Shown piece by piece: positions 63,620 through 64,000 of a stretch of DNA of 64,000 nt. The position numbers and the translations under genes are program-made. The notes under the pieces were generated by a model. The model saw only the letters and a program-made list of their open reading frames with translations, was not told the DNA's origin and ran no database searches. The stretch is taken from positions 1,925,464-1,989,463 of the forward strand of contig NZ_GL833119.1 in NCBI RefSeq assembly GCF_000185145.2, in the 5' to 3' direction. Every line of letters begins with the position of its first letter. Positions within the stretch are counted from its first letter, which is position 1. The stretch comes from Hoylesella oralis ATCC 33269 (lineage in GTDB: Bacteria > Bacteroidota > Bacteroidia > Bacteroidales > Bacteroidaceae).

Positions 63620-64000
63620 TACATGATTTCATACCGTTCTCCAAATTTTGTAGTCAATTGCTGTGAGATGAGTGCCCAATTCAACAGGGACAATAAACCA
63701 CTTCTCCCTGATGTTACGATAGGTCAAGATAGACGAGTTTTTCCAATGCCGTATCGGAGGGGAATTACTCCCTTGTTTTTCGTGACCTTTTGTATCTGGC
63801 GGTGGTAGATTGGTGAAGACACTTCGAATGACATCAGGGAAGCCTTTAAGCCTATCCGCATCGCAAATCATAATATCCTCCATTATCGTCCTTTCCCTTG
63901 TAGCAGAATGCATTGAGCCGGCAGATAGTATAGACCGGCTCCAGCATGCGAGACATACATTTCTTTATCTCAGGTAGCACACGGTCTATAATTGCGCTTA
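63620..64000 (-). pseudogene. Internally deleted IS256-type transposase relic (runs off the right edge)
   Basis: Minus strand. Entering from the edge, AIIDRVLPEIKKCMSRMLEP followed by a YTICRLNAFCYKGKDD segment matches the region (TDRVxPEIKEWQxRPLxxVYPIVxLDAIHYK) that holds the first catalytic Asp of IS256 transposases; here that Asp is Asn. In another frame comes ICDADRLKGFPDVIRSVF, matching the second region (CVDGLxGFPxAIxAVFP). The sequence then jumps to PPIRHWKNSSILTYRNIREKW, equal to the C-terminal FPSDxALxKxLYLATxxITxKW. At least two internal deletions, a frameshift and a lost catalytic residue show it is dead. Confidence 0.7.

Overview
The window looks like chromosomal DNA of a Bacteroidales bacterium (Bacteroidota; genus not resolved). 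Supporting evidence is the repeated promoter pattern TTTG-N19-21-TAnnTTTG upstream of genes, the near absence of Shine-Dalgarno sites, and typical Bacteroidales families: a FeoA-FeoB fusion, pyrophosphate-dependent phosphofructokinase, DUF4924, DUF4301, DUF4468, HU-HIG, a KxYxxP small peptide and OmpP1/FadL. Base composition is fairly AT-rich throughout. Most of the window is housekeeping core genome, interrupted by short eroded mobile-element scars.

Layout. 1-3.6 kb (minus): LysE-type exporter, DUF4924, rfbD, prfC (cut by the left edge). 3.7-4.7: ROK sugar kinase. 4.7-5.5: scar with a dead IS1595-type transposase. 5.5-9.0 (minus): mnmE, nucleoside phosphorylase, PD40-like protein. 9.5-11.7 (minus): a long RelA/SpoT homologue whose hydrolase site is lost. 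11.9-13.4: DUF4301. 13.5-16.1 (minus): feoAB. 16.2-24: phytase-esterase-like protein, PP2C-like phosphatase overlapping ygiQ, and a four-gene minus-strand cluster (small protein, acyltransferase, golvesin/amidase protein, small protein). 24.7-33.6: pfp, GH25 lysozyme, prmA, a Trp/Tyr/Gly-rich secreted protein, FadL-like porin, lipocalin-like lipoprotein, GHL10 hydrolase. 33.6-40: a 58-residue membrane protein, rpsF-rpsR-rplI, fabD, a GH13 amylase fused to an AlaX-like editing domain, pdxS-pdxT.

40.1-41.5 is the most unusual stretch. On the minus strand a well-formed promoter is followed by a (CA)23 microsatellite, a KxYxxP small peptide gene, four 22-bp palindromic tandem repeats and an HU-HIG gene. 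41.5-49.6: FecCD permease without partners, gyrA, two paralogous TPR proteins, and a DEAD-box helicase broken by a frameshift. 49.7-53.7: serC, serA, DUF1015, yigZ. 53.8-55.9: tRNA-Ser(CGA) followed by a scar with ten 22-bp tandem repeats, an integrase fragment, a strongly folded RNA that I propose as the 6S RNA (Bacteroidales-1 type), a DUF4468 gene, a MobC-like fragment and a 19-bp perfect palindrome. 55.9-63.1: cbpA-like dnaJ, DMP19-like, smpB, metH without a reactivation domain, map, tsaD, cinA-C. 63.1-64: decayed DNA and an internally deleted IS256-type transposase running off the right edge.

Functional links: SerC and SerA make serine from 3-phosphoglycerate; PdxS/PdxT make the PLP that SerC needs; MetH makes methionine; SmpB, PrfC, PrmA, MnmE, TsaD and the ribosomal proteins serve translation. 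No intact defence system, prophage, CRISPR array or transposon was found. The candidates for something undescribed are the microsatellite/peptide/hairpin/HU locus and the GH13-AlaX fusion.
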